Positions 45,001 through 54,792 of a DNA stretch of 64,000 nt are shown here, piece by piece. The stretch spans positions 12,464,501 to 12,528,500 of the forward strand of contig OY727094.1 in assembly GCA_963402885.1 (NCBI GenBank), in the 5' to 3' direction. How positions within the stretch are numbered: position 1 is the first letter of the stretch; each line of letters opens with the position of its first letter. Source of the DNA: Antedon bifida (lineage: Eukaryota; Echinodermata; Crinoidea; Comatulida; Antedonidae). The notes below the pieces were generated by a model. It had not been told where the DNA came from. It ran no database searches and worked only from the letters and a program-made list of their open reading frames with translations. A program made the position numbers and the translations under genes.

Positions 45001-45849
45001 TTATTGAATGAAATAAGAACAAAAGAGAAAGAAAGAAAGGCCTGGTATAATTGGTGGAGGTATGGTATTCTGATGTTTTGAGGTTGTTTAATGTTTACTG
45101 ACGATGCTTAAATAATATATGAAACCTTCTCATTCCCACATCTACTCCACTCCGCCCCTCCACCCTCTCTTTTTACTGTTGACAATATTGACAGGTACAA
45201 ATGCCCTGTGGTCCCCTCCCCTGTATCAGCCCCTGGTGATGTTTCATATGAAAACTTGTGATAAAAAAAATCAGTAATTGAAACATGTAAGATCAATAGA
45301 ACTAGAAAAACCAACAAAAACATAGTCTAAAAAAAAGTTGCACATTGATAAAATAACCCTGTTAAAAATGTTCTTGGAAAAATACCGTAAGAACACATCA
45401 TGTAAAAAGAAAGTAAAGCTCTATTAGTATTTAAAAGCTTCCAATTGATTTATTTCTGAACCCAATAAAAATAATATTTGTTTTAAATATGACTCTTAGA
45501 ATACAATTGATATTCATAATACAATAATGAAAACATACCCTGTGCGTTATATAGTAGTCTAGTTGACCAGCGTAGTCCCATATACTAGTTATGTCACTCA
45601 CATTTTCTTTTCTTCTTACCATCTTATACATACCATTCTTAAATTTAGCCCAGGTTCCAACATTGCCTTCTACAAAAAATTACAGAAACAAAACCAATAT
45701 AACAGTGTTACTGATCGATATCATTATACATCTTGTATGCAGATTTAAATGTTATAAAAGCTTTATTAGTCTGTGCCTACCTTCTTTTAACCTTTTATCA
45801 ACCTTTTCTCCTAAAGCATGTGAACGAATTTGCTCTGATAGCTCAATAT
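35564..45849 (-). CDS. ROCO-family protein with DED-like and Death-like C-terminus (5'-incomplete, 14 exons)
   Basis: Minus-strand exons: 45781-45849, 45539-45669, 43972-44061, 43671-43859, 42441-42683, 42054-42248, 41744-41905, 41373-41660, 41083-41163, 40781-40991, 40236-40289, 39806-39850, 37717-37761, 35564-36096. All junctions are GT/AG, and phases agree across every junction, giving 777 residues up to the stop. Domain order: Roc GTPase (DYAGQ switch II, ATHVDKL G4), COR, Cys-rich segment, Thr/Pro-rich linkers, DED-like, Death-like. ROCO GTPases are large GTP-controlled scaffolds; with death-fold domains they are expected in apoptosis or innate-immune signalling in the cytosol. The P-loop exon and any leucine-rich repeats are missing. 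They would lie beyond the repeat train to the right, or be lost. A possible poly(A) signal is TTTATT (plus) at 35218. Confidence 0.85.
37098..37433. mobile_element. MITE with ~50-bp inverted repeats, TTAA target duplication (intronic)
   Basis: The left end AGGACAACTTGACCGAGGAC is mirrored at the right end (GTCCTCGGTCAAGTTGTCCT), the inverted match running about 50 bp inward with few mismatches. TTAA at 37094-37097 and 37434-37437. 336 bp, no ORF, within the last intron of the ROCO gene. Its ends differ from those of the MITE at 34551, so this is a second TTAA-type family. Confidence 0.85.
37717..40289 (-). CDS. Three duplicated Thr/Pro-rich micro-exons
   Basis: Exons 40236-40289 (54 bp), 39806-39850 (45 bp) and 37717-37761 (45 bp) are all phase 1-1 and encode variants of DTPTTTPPATSSLRT. 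Their flanking introns are also similar: a CTAACCTG donor side, a TATACAAAATAAA acceptor side, and a shared stretch with TCAATACAC...TTCTGTTAA. They therefore arose by tandem duplication of exon plus intron. The product is a low-complexity, probably flexible and O-glycosylation-like linker whose length can change without frameshift. I looked for further copies between 36097 and 39800 and found none. Confidence 0.8.
37920..39285. repeat. 124-bp intronic minisatellite, about 10 units
   Basis: ATTAATGAGTCTA marks units at 38001, 38125, 38249, 38373, 38497, 38621, 38745, 38869, 38993 and 39117, with partial or diverged units at both ends. Variants (AGAGATTT/AGACATTT, GGTGTATG/GGTCTATG, GATGCATC/GATACATC) occur in blocks. 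It occupies the intron between two micro-exons. A lone related unit is at about 34020. Confidence 0.95.
40781..40991 (-). CDS. Exon with Cys-rich segment (possible zinc-binding)
   Basis: 70 codons following COR. The part reading LCVLCNVCNPAEKPHLHGLK and then CLEQDFDGVKCGDKL has six Cys and two His. A C..C..C plus H/C arrangement at this position, after COR-B, is seen in several metazoan death-ROCO proteins as I recall it, but I cannot confirm zinc binding. The intron phase switches here from 0 to 1, marking the boundary between the conserved core and the linker plus death-fold part. Confidence 0.65.
41083..42683 (-). CDS. Exons of the COR domain and following region
   Basis: Five phase-0 exons: 42441-42683, 42054-42248, 41744-41905, 41373-41660 and 41083-41163. 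COR-like words are VPVKWVNLQESLQ, EGLVTAIAYLNDIGIILHS (the YLHD.G.ILHF signature of COR-A), LDEEGILEERLLRYLW and FEIFTEVMKTFGLLFE, then EFLVPSRMQ at the start of COR-B. COR mediates dimerisation and transmits the GTP state of Roc. All introns here are symmetric phase 0, so domains could be shuffled or skipped without frameshift. Confidence 0.8.
43671..45849 (-). CDS. Exons of the Roc GTPase domain
   Basis: Four exons: 45781-45849 (DIELSEQIRSHALGEKVDKR), 45539-45669 (...SDITSIWDYAGQLDYYITHR), 43972-44061 (FFLTNTVSYCVAFNVMDN) and 43671-43859 (ending PPICLVATHVDKLSG plus an acidic tail). WDYAGQ followed by YY.TH and FFLTNTVSY is the classic Roc switch-II region and following strand. ATHVDKL is the G4 box. 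The P-loop (G....GK[ST]) should precede these exons by 40-80 residues and is not in the 225 bp before the first Helentron-like element. The 1.48-kb intron 44062-45538 holds nothing that I recognise. Confidence 0.85.
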
Positions 45850-47042
45850 CTATACAATGCAAGAAATGGACAATTAGATAAGGAAACCAAGGTGTTGTAT
45901 GGGATGAGAGTAATACAATGATCAGCAATATTTTGAACATTGACAGTAATTTTCCAATTCCTGGTATCTCAGGTGATTTCAATCACCTCATTGAAAGGTA
46001 ACACCAAGACGTAATGGTTGCATAGCCAAATGAATTGTTATTTGTTGTATAGCCAATGTGTAAATGGCATTATTGGTTATCCGCAACTTAGTTGCGGATC
46101 ATTAGGCGCAGGAGCCCCGGATAGCGTTACGTTTGAAAACCCCAAAAAGTGAGGTTTTCAACCATTAGCGGCATGACTGATGTGAGTGATTAATGTGTTT
46201 TACGGACGGTTTCAAGGACTATCCTACCAGTGGGCTGTTCACTGGTCAAATGATTGACACTTTGTATCACCGTTTGTAACTGGAGCTGTGATGACCTTTG
46301 TAACTGGAGCTGTGACGACCTTGCAAGAATACTAGGCCAGAATTTTTAATTGAAAAGTGCCTTGGTATTAACTTGGAGATGGAAACAAATTTTTCTATCT
46401 TTCTTTCTAAAATAAATGGTTACTATAGTTTCAAACTAGGCTTAGTCCACCACCGTAGTAATTACGAATCGAATTAAAATTGTTGGTATTCTTTGGCCGT
46501 TGTTTGATTAATTACATCTTCATGCCATGTTTTCTTTCTAATGATTTGGCGATACGCTCCTATATTAATTAGGCCTACTAGCAGAGGGTTCGATGAGTTT
46601 TGAAAAGTTATGGAAATGTGGTCTAACATATAGACATTCAGTTTTTTAAGGCCCTTCTTCCATGTCCGAGCCTTTGGAAATATTAAAAAGTTATATTAAT
46701 ATAATATATTCTGTGTTTTCATGTTTTAAGAAATTATGTATCATTTCAGATGCGCTGCGTTTTATTTGTTTCGCGCTTCGTCTTGTTGGCAAAAGTAACC
46801 CTCGATTTCCGCTCGAGCTTTCTCCGTACATACCGATAATTAATATGATTATTCATTTCATTTTTTGTACATTATTAAAAAATAGCATACAGAACCCCAT
46901 ACGGAACATACCCTGCTCTGAGAAAACACTTGTGGGCGATTCCCCGAATACGGCATGATGGAATAGCTTTGGAGACTTTGACTTTAGAGTAAATCGAAAC
47001 GTCGAGCAACTCAACAGTTCTTTTCAGAACTAATATACGTGG

Positions 47043-47094
47043 TGTACCCATGGAGTAAAGAATAATATAAATATTCTTTACTCCATGGGTGTAC
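47043..47094. repeat. Hairpin inverted repeat
   Basis: ACCCATGGAGTAAAGAATA is followed, after a loop of about eight bases, by its reverse complement TATTCTTTACTCCATGGGT; flanking bases nearly pair too (GTGGTGT.../...GTACCGC). It lies inside the 2.6-kb transposon, next to CGAAACGTCGAGCAACTCAA. Confidence 0.85.
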
Positions 47095-47139
47095 CGCAAA
47101 CTTCTATTAACAAATATGTAACTTGTTTAGCACGTTTAA

Positions 47140-48010
47140 AATGGATAGCAAAACATATTCAAAACAAAAAAACTTGAATTATTTCAAACAGACAGCACAT
47201 TAGTTTAAATGGATAGCACAATAGGTAGCACAATCAAATGGATATAACTGTACTGTACATTCTATACGGATTATCGGGTAGCACATTCTTTCAAATGGAT
47301 AGCACATTCTTTCAAATGGATAGCACATTCTTTCAAATGGATAGCACATTGGGTAGCACAATCAAATTGATATAGTACTGTACATTATTCTATAAGGATT
47401 ATCGGGTAGCACATTCTTTCAAATGGATAGCACATTCTTTCAAATGGATAGCACATTCTTTCAAATGGATAGCACATTGGGCAGCACAATCAAATGGATA
47501 TAGTACTGTACATTATTCTATAAGGATTATCGGGTAGCACATTATTTCAAATGGATAGTCACATTATTTCAAATGGATAGCACATTATTAGGTAGCACAA
47601 TCAAATGGATATAGTACTGTACATTATTCTATAAGGATTATCGGGTAGCACATTATTTCAAATGGATAGTCACATTATTTCAAATGGATAGCACATTATT
47701 AGGTAGCACAATCAAATGGATATAGTACTGTACATTATTCTATAAGGATTATCGGGTAGCACATTCGGTAACACAATCAAATGGATATAATTGTACTGTA
47801 CATTATTCTATAAGGATTATCGGGTAGCACATTCTTTCAAATGGATAGCACATTATTTCAAAGGGATAGCACATTAGGTAACACAATCAAATGGATATAA
47901 TTGTACTGTACATTATTCTATATGGATTATCGGGTAGCACATTCTTTGAAGTAGCACATTATTTCAAATGGATAGCATGGATTGGGTAGCACAATCAAAT
48001 TGAGCACATT
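47140..48010. repeat. Nested minisatellite (21-bp unit within a ~115-bp higher-order unit)
   Basis: The basic unit GGATAGCACATTCTTTCAAAT (with TATTT and TCACATT variants) is grouped into higher-order units bounded by ATATAGTACTGTACATTATT and ATCGGGTAGCACATT. About six to seven higher-order units, with variable numbers of the 21-bp unit in each. Nothing coding. Confidence 0.9.
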
Positions 48011-49866
48011 GGGTAACACATTGTATCAAATTTTGTGTCATATCAACTGAGAATTTGTATCATTTCTGTAGGCCCAACAGTAAACATCATCGTTTTGGGC
48101 CGCCAATATAATTGACTATTTTTTCAATCACATTGTCAGAAAATGAAAATGTGATGTGAATATAACAATGGAGAAACTTTCATGGAGAAATAACTTACTT
48201 ATTTATAACTAACTTATTTTTTCGTGATATAACTAATGAAACAATGTTTAGAAAATGATATATCTGATAGATATCATCTAAGTGATGTTTTACATATAAC
48301 GTTTAACTTTTTTTTTCATGTTCCATACATTCAATTCTTTTAATATAGTTCTTGTATAACACCATATCAAGTAGGCCTAGTAGTAAATATTATTGTAGGG
48401 TTTTCTTATTATTTAGTCAATTCAGTGTTTCTATACAGAAAAGAGTAGTCAGTGGCCTTAACATCAATTAATTGTATAATTTGCACCCAAGGTCGAATAG
48501 CAAGAAACTCAGGTCCAGTTACATTGGTGTTCATTGGTCAATAGAAAATGAACAGCACACTTATGGGTGGTGACAAAGTTTAGTTATTGATAAATTGTCC
48601 TTGGGAAAAACACATTAGTTGGGCTGACCATGGGCTGACAGAGTTAACGACTTCGTAACGCTATCCGGGGCTCCTGCGCCTAATGAACCCATGTGATTGT
48701 AAATATCTTTTTTTTTCATCTTTATTCTTATTTCTTTCCCGGATTTTTGTGCGTCGCATATCTCTCATCCTTGTCAACATAAGATAGTATAACTTTGTCA
48801 AAAGATTGACCTGTAGCTGTAGATGTGCAAGAAACTTCGTTATATGAATTTAGAGTCGCGCAGCGCAAGTTACGCGCGATTTTATGAATTTCAATGATTG
48901 GTTTTAGTTGCAAAAGTGACAACATATTGTCAAAATTAAGCCTATTTTTAATCTATTATAGCTCCTCAGGATCATCCACGACCCCCAATTTTTAAAATTT
49001 AATATGTAAGCAGATATGTTGTAGATATGAATTCATGCAGAACCTTTACCACTCGGATGTTATGACGTCATCGTATGGCCACACGAATGTAAAATATAGG
49101 ATTTTTTACTCTTTCGTTATTGCTCATCACATTCAACAAAGCGCATCTCGCTTATACGTATTCCATTTCCCCCGAATTTTTAATATTGTCTACGTCAATC
49201 AACTATCTTTCGCATGTATTAAAAATATTTTAATTTTTATGACGCCATCATGTCTAAAAACGTAAATAACATTGGTCACTTATTTTCATCTTTACAGTAA
49301 ATTTCAATCTGTTATAGCTCGTCAGAATAAAAAGTGATAATCATGATTAAAACGTTTTCTAGAAGCTATTGGATTGTAGATACGAATTGATGTGAATATT
49401 TTGCCAATCAGATGTTGTGACGTCATCATATGGCCAGTTGAATTCAAAAAGTCATATTTTCATCTCTTGCGTAAAAGTTCATTGCGTTTAAACGAGAGCG
49501 CATCTCACTTTTACGTGCCCAAAATTCTTCAAATTTGTTTTAATGTAATTATTTAGATAATTATCTTCTAAAATTGTTATCTTTATATGTCAATTTGATG
49601 ACGTCATCGTGTTAATAATTGGATTTAAAAGACGGGTCTCGTAATTTTGTCTATGCTACACTGTATATAACATATACAGTTTATTCTGTAAAATACTGTA
49701 ATATGGTGTATGCTACATAATAGGTACAATTCAGCACTGTAAACATATTTATTTCATGTCATAGGATGGCATAATAATTGTCGAGGTTCATATAGTTAAG
49801 TATGTGCATGTTGCGTTTGCGCGGATAACCCGAACTCGTCAAAGTGACGAGTTCAAATCTAGTTAT

Positions 49867-51441
49867 TAGGTGATCATTTAGAATAAAATGATCACCTATT
49901 GTTATTGTACAAAATCTTTATTATTCTTCTTTCTGTACACTTTTTGTGTAACAAATATCTCAAAAAGTTGAATGGCAATGATCACAAAAATTACACAATG
50001 TCTTTCAAATACTTTAACTTAGACATAATAAGCTTTTCAGCGTGATCACTCATCCGTGACGTCACGTATACGCCATTTTGTGAAATCACATTATCAATCA
50101 TATCTCCATATTTCATTATCACATATTAATGAAATTCACTACACGTAAACTTCAGGTCAAGCTAAAATATATTGGCAAATAAAAACTCGCGCGATTCAAG
50201 GTCATGCGCGTGAAATCGCGCGTTGAAATTTTAGAAAGCTCAAAATTAAGTTTTGATCAATTTAGAGCATGAAATAGGCCATTTGCGTGTTTCCAAAAAT
50301 TACTGCGCAAAAACACATTTTTGCGCACGCGATTTTTAAAAAGCGTAAAAAAAAAAAATTGATGTATACATCACATTCTACTCACAATCCTTAGTACATT
50401 CTCCGACTTTGAGTCCATTCCGACTTAAAATAACGCTATACGAGCACGTTAAAAATGACAAAATGTGCACATTAATTGTACAAAAGTGCTAAAAATGGTA
50501 AAAAATATGGCCTTTTTAAAATGAATATAACTCTTCAGAATGGCAGGTGACCCCCAATTTTTTTAACTTATTATGGAAGCCAATAAGTTGTAGATATAAA
50601 TATATATACATATTAGACGTACAAAATGGTATGACGTCATCAAATGGCCACTTGAATTTAAAAATTAGTAATTTTTATCTTTTTGTGTGGATTATCACAT
50701 TCAATAGAGCGCATCTCCGTTATTTGAGCCCGATTTTCGCACAAATTTTAGTATGTACTTGCTCAATTAATTATCTTTCTCATGAGTTGTCAACATTTTT
50801 ATTTTGATGACGTCATCGCGCGTAAAAACTTGAATAACCTAGGTCGTGTAATTTCAGCTACACCATACATTTGAATATCTTATAGCTCTTCAGAATTAAA
50901 GGTGACCTTGAAGATTATAACTTATTATGAAAGCTGATGAAATGTAGATATGAATTCATATAAAAATTAAGCCTATTGGATGTTGTGATGTTATCATATG
51001 GCCAGTTGAAGTTAAAAAGTAGTTTTTAAATTTCTTTAGTCGAAGTTATACAAATTTTTAAGAGCGCGCATTGCGCTTCTACGTGTCAAATTCTCTTCCA
51101 ATCCTTATATTTATTTGCTCAATTCATTATCTTTCGAAATTGTCATCTTCGAGTTCATTTTGATAATTCCATCATACCAAAAATTGAGAACACGATGTGG
51201 GTCCCGTAATTTCACCTATGCTACACTGTATATAGATATACAATATACTGTACATATTGTATATGACACATAATAGGTACAACTCAGCACTATAAGTGTA
51301 TATGCATCATGTCATAGGATGGTGTACATCAACTTTTTACGATCGTATGTTAACGTACATGCTTGTTTAAAAAATGTTAATTTCATTAAAATGATAAAAA
51401 TGATCACCTATAATTCGTCAAAGTGACGAATTAAATTCTAG
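49867..51441 (+). mobile_element. Helentron-like element, family A, with head
   Basis: 5' head TAGGTGATCATTT-AGAAT-AAAATGATCACCTA (hairpin). Near the 3' end AATGATCACCTA (51399-51410) repeats the head word inverted; then the hairpin AATTCGTCA-AAG-TGACGAATT and CTAG at 51438-51441. The next element starts one T later. 1575 bp, no ORF of note. Contains TGACGTCA at about 50058, 50631 and 50809 and the internal duplication around TCTTCAGAAT (50527 and about 50886). Confidence 0.8.
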
Positions 51442-51442
51442 T

Positions 51443-53070
51443 TAGGTGATCATTTAGAATAAAATGATCACCTATTGTTATTGTACAAAATCTTTATTAT
51501 TGGTTATCCGCCTCAAGCGGATAAGCCCTTGTTGTTTTCCTTGTTATTATTCTTTCTGTACACTTTTTGTGTAACAATTATCTCAAAAAGTTGAATTGCA
51601 ATGATCACAAAAATTACACAATGTCTTTCAAATACTTTAACTTAGACATAATAAGCTTTTCAGCGTGATCACTCATCCGTGACGTCATTTATACGCCATT
51701 TTGTGAAATCACATTATCAATCATATCTCCATAATTTATTATCACATATTAATGAAATTCACTACACGTAAATTTCAGGTAAAGGTAAAAATATTAGCAA
51801 ATAAAAACTCGTGCGTTTCAAGGTCATGTGCGTGAAATCGCGCGTTAAAATTTTAAAAAGCTCAAAATTAAGTTTTGATCAATTTAGAGCATGAATTAGG
51901 CCATTTGCGTGTTTCAAAAAATTACTGCGCAAAAATGCGTTTTTGCACACGCGATTCTTAGAAAGCGTAAAAAATAAAATTTGATGAATAAATCATATTC
52001 TACTCACAATCCTTAGTACATTTACCCATTTTGAGTCCATTCAGACTTAAAATGACGCTATACGAGCATGTTAAAAATGACAAAATGCGCACATTAATTT
52101 CACAAAAGTTCTGAAAATGGTGAAAAATAAGGCCTTTTTAAAATGAAAATAACTCTTCAGAATGCAAGATGACTCCCAATTTTTTTAACTTATTCAGGAA
52201 GCTATTGAGTTGTAGATATGAATTCATGTACACATTTGATGTACAAAATGTTGTGACGTCATCAAATGGCCACTTGAATTTAAAAATTAGGATTTTTAAT
52301 CTTTTTGTGTAGATTATCACATTCAACAGAGCGTATCTCGGTTATTTGTGCTCGAATTTTGCACAAATTTCAGTATGTGCTTGCTTAATTATTTATCTTT
52401 CCATGAGTGGTCAGCGTTTTCATTTTAATGACGTCATCACGCGTAAAACCTTGAATAACCTAGGTCGTGTAATTTCACCTACACCATACATTTGAATATC
52501 TTACAGCTCTTCAGAATTAAATATGACCTTGAAAATTATAAATTATTATGAAAGCTGATGAAATGTAGATATGAATTCATATAAAAAATAAGCCTATCGG
52601 ATGTTGCGAAGTTATCATATGGCCAGTTGAAGTTAAAAAGTAGTTTTCAAATTTCTTTAGTCAAAGTTATACAAATTTCAAAGAGCGCGCATTGCGCTTC
52701 TACGTGCCAAATTCTCTTCCAATTCTTATATTTATTTGCTCAATTCATTATCTTTCGAAATTGTCAACTTCGAGTTTATTTTGATAATTCCATCATATCA
52801 AAAAATTTGAACATTGTGTGGTTCCCGTAATTTCACCTATGTTACACTGTATATAGATATACTGTACACTGTACTGTATAGAGTATATATTCTATGACAC
52901 ATAATAGGTACAACTCAGCACTATAAGCATATGCATCATGTCGTAGGATGGCGTACATCAACTTTTTACGATCGTATGTTAACGTACGTGCATGTTTAAA
53001 AAATGTTAATTTCATTAAAATGATAAAAATGATCACCTATAATTCGTCAAAGTGACGAATTAAATTCTAG
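51443..53070 (+). mobile_element. Helentron-like element, family A, with an additional B-type head inserted
   Basis: Begins with the A head (51443). At 51507-51533 it carries GGTTATCCGC-CTCAA-GCGGATAAG, the head of family B, before returning to the A body (CTTTCTGTACAC). Ends with the A-type inverted word, hairpin and CTAG at 53067-53070. 1628 bp. The internal bodies of this and the previous unit align throughout. Confidence 0.8.
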
Positions 53071-53071
53071 T

Positions 53072-53176
53072 TAGGTGATCATTTAGAATAAAATGATCAC
53101 CTATTGTTATTGTACAAAATCTTTATTGGTTATCCGCCTCAAGCGGATAACCTTTGTTATTGTAGTGTTACTTTTT
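53072..53176 (+). mobile_element. Two orphan heads: family A head then family B head
   Basis: The A head runs 53072-53127 and then switches to GGTTATCCGC-CTCAA-GCGGATAACC (53128) followed by only about 25 bp. Then a second B head starts at 53177 and leads into a complete B body. Both stubs break shortly after their hairpins. Confidence 0.75.
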
Positions 53177-54792
53177 GGTTATCCGCTTCAAGCGGATAAG
53201 CCCTTGGAATTGTAGCGTTTCTTTTTTTTTTTTTTTATTATTCTTCTTTCTTTCCGCCACTTTTGTTCGCGCCGTTTCTCTGCAACGTGTTAACATAACA
53301 TGTTGTAACTTGGTAAACATTTAGACATTTAACTGAAGATGTGCAGCCAAGCTTTTGGACGCTTTCAGACGCGCGTAGCGTAAGTTACGCACGATTTTCT
53401 GAAAATCTTAAATTGATCATAACTTCGAAACCGATAAATATTTTTTAACGTAACTTTCAGCCACGTTTTCTTCACATCAATGGCTAACTTTTTCGATCTT
53501 TAGAACATTTTTGGAGACTAGAAAATTTTCGCGTAAATTGCGTTTGAAATTTTAAAATGCTCCAAATTTGTTCACGCTGTTTCTCTGCAACGCGTTAACA
53601 TAACATGTTGTTACTTGGTCAACATATAGACATTTAACTGAAATTGTGCAGCCAAGCTTTTGGACGCTGTCAGAGGCGCGTATCGTAAGTTACGCGCGAT
53701 TTTCTGAAAATCTTAAATTGATCATAACTTTGAAACAGATAAATATTTTTTAACGTAATTTTTAGCCACGTTTGCTTCACATCAATTGTTAACTTTTTTA
53801 TCCCTACCGAATTTTATAACATTAGAAAGTGCACGCGTAAACGGCGTTTGAAATTTTAAAATGCTTCAAATCAATTTCTGATTAAATTAGAGCACGTTTC
53901 AGGTCATTTTAAGCGTTTAAAAAATTGCCACTGGTGCGCACATTTGTACGCGCGCACGGCGCAGGGAACACGTATGAGCATTTCTTTTACACGATTTGTG
54001 TTTTTAAATCTTCGGTTAACAATTTTACGTTATTTTTATTCACTTTTCAACTTGAAATGGCGTTATACGAGCACGTTAAACATGACAGGTTGCGCACGAA
54101 AATGTCAACAAATTGTGAAAATGTTGCAAAATATGTCTACTTTTAAAAATGAAACAGTTCACCAGAATGCAAGGTTACCCTCATTTTTTATTTTATTTTC
54201 TTGCAGTGTATGAATCATAGGTCTAATTTATTATAGTCTTGAATGTTAAAAAGTGTTTGATGGCTACATTATTTGCATATTAAATGTAATTTTTGAAATA
54301 ATTATCATCAAACAAACATAAACATATTCAAAGAGTAAAACAATAAACATAACGTTTATCTTTTTTCTTTACATGTTAATATATAAAACTTGAAAGTATG
54401 CACTTTTATAATATGTCACTGGTTAAAATTTGTGAAGATTTCATCATAGTAAAAATTATGATTTAAGTTCGATATGTAATAATCAACTTGCATCGAGGGG
54501 GTTCCAAGACATACCGAATGAACGAGGATTCTTTCTTCGGATTTTCTTCAGCAGGTGCTCATATGGCTCGATGTGCAACCGACTTTGGTATCAGAGGTAC
54601 CGGGTTCGAATCCCATCACGGGAAAACAATCAATTAAAAGGATTTGTTTGGTTATTACACTGAAATGGCAGTTTTAATTTTGAATAATCTACTTTTGGAA
54701 AAGTAATAACTGAGAAGTACTTGAAAACGCAAGATACGTTTTGTTGCGAGCGGATAACCAAACTCGTCCTCAAGTGACGAGTTTAGATCTAG
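53177..54792 (+). mobile_element. Helentron-like element, family B, with tRNA-like segment
   Basis: The head GGTTATCCGC-TTCAA-GCGGATAAG opens the unit; GCGGATAACC, the hairpin AACTCGTC-CTCAA-GTGACGAGTT and CTAG (54789-54792) close it. The body is unrelated to A over most of its length and has its own internal duplication: AACATAACATGTTGTAAC occurs at about 53291 and 53597, and GCGTAGCGTAAGTTACGC-type words at about 53374 and 53680. A tRNA-like stretch with A- and B-box words lies at 54553-54623. Confidence 0.75.
54553..54623 (+). tRNA. tRNA-derived sequence (SINE-like head), degenerate
   Basis: A-box-like TGGCTCGATGTG at 54564-54575 and a perfect B-box GGTTCGAATCC at 54603-54613 are 27 bp apart, inside a 71-bp stretch with a TTTGGTA anticodon-loop-like word (which would read TGG, Pro) and a CACGGGA acceptor-like end. 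The D, anticodon and T stems pair poorly, so this is a decayed tRNA or the head of a tRNA-derived SINE, not a working gene. Confidence 0.45.

Larger units (their letters stand above)
46100..48685. mobile_element. 2.6-kb DNA transposon with perfect 32-bp terminal inverted repeats
   Basis: The left end 46100-46131 begins CATTAGGCGCAGGAGCCCCG. The right end 48654-48685 is its exact reverse complement over 32 bases. It interrupts the Helentron-like element between GCGGAT and AACCC with no clear target-site duplication. The interior has no transposase ORF (the longest frame, 46662-46958, is unrecognised), a hairpin at 47043-47094 and a minisatellite at 47140-48010. It is non-autonomous. The superfamily is undetermined. 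Confidence 0.8.
46075..49862 (+). mobile_element. Helentron-like non-autonomous element, family C-like, split by a TIR transposon
   Basis: The head GGTTATCCGC...GCGGAT forms a hairpin at 46075-46098. The body resumes at 48687 and ends with GCGGATAACC, the hairpin AACTCGTCA-AAG-TGACGAGTT and CTAG (49859-49862). The terminal word GGTTATCCGC is thus repeated inverted just before the 3' hairpin. The body matches the element at 61114-62694. Internal direct duplication: TATAGCTCCTCAGGAT and later TATAGCTCGTCAGAAT, each followed by a GTAGATATGAATT-type word and TGACGTCATC. No Rep/helicase ORF. Confidence 0.75.

Noticed and set aside
45752..45982. 76-residue minus ORF as a stand-alone gene
   Set aside because: It is intron read-through into the ROCO exon 45781-45849; only the part after the acceptor at 45850-45851 is coding.
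46662..46958. 98-residue ORF as the transposase of the TIR element
   Set aside because: Too short, no catalytic motif, composition like its AT-rich surroundings.
46980..47020. Hammerhead ribozyme of a Penelope-like element near CGAAACGTCGAGC
   Set aside because: The CGAAACGTC part is suggestive, but no proper CUGAUGA core with a short stem II precedes it, and no Penelope ORF is nearby.
54553..54623. Functional tRNA-Pro gene
   Set aside because: Box words are present but the stems do not pair, and it is embedded in a mobile-element body; kept only as a tRNA-derived sequence.
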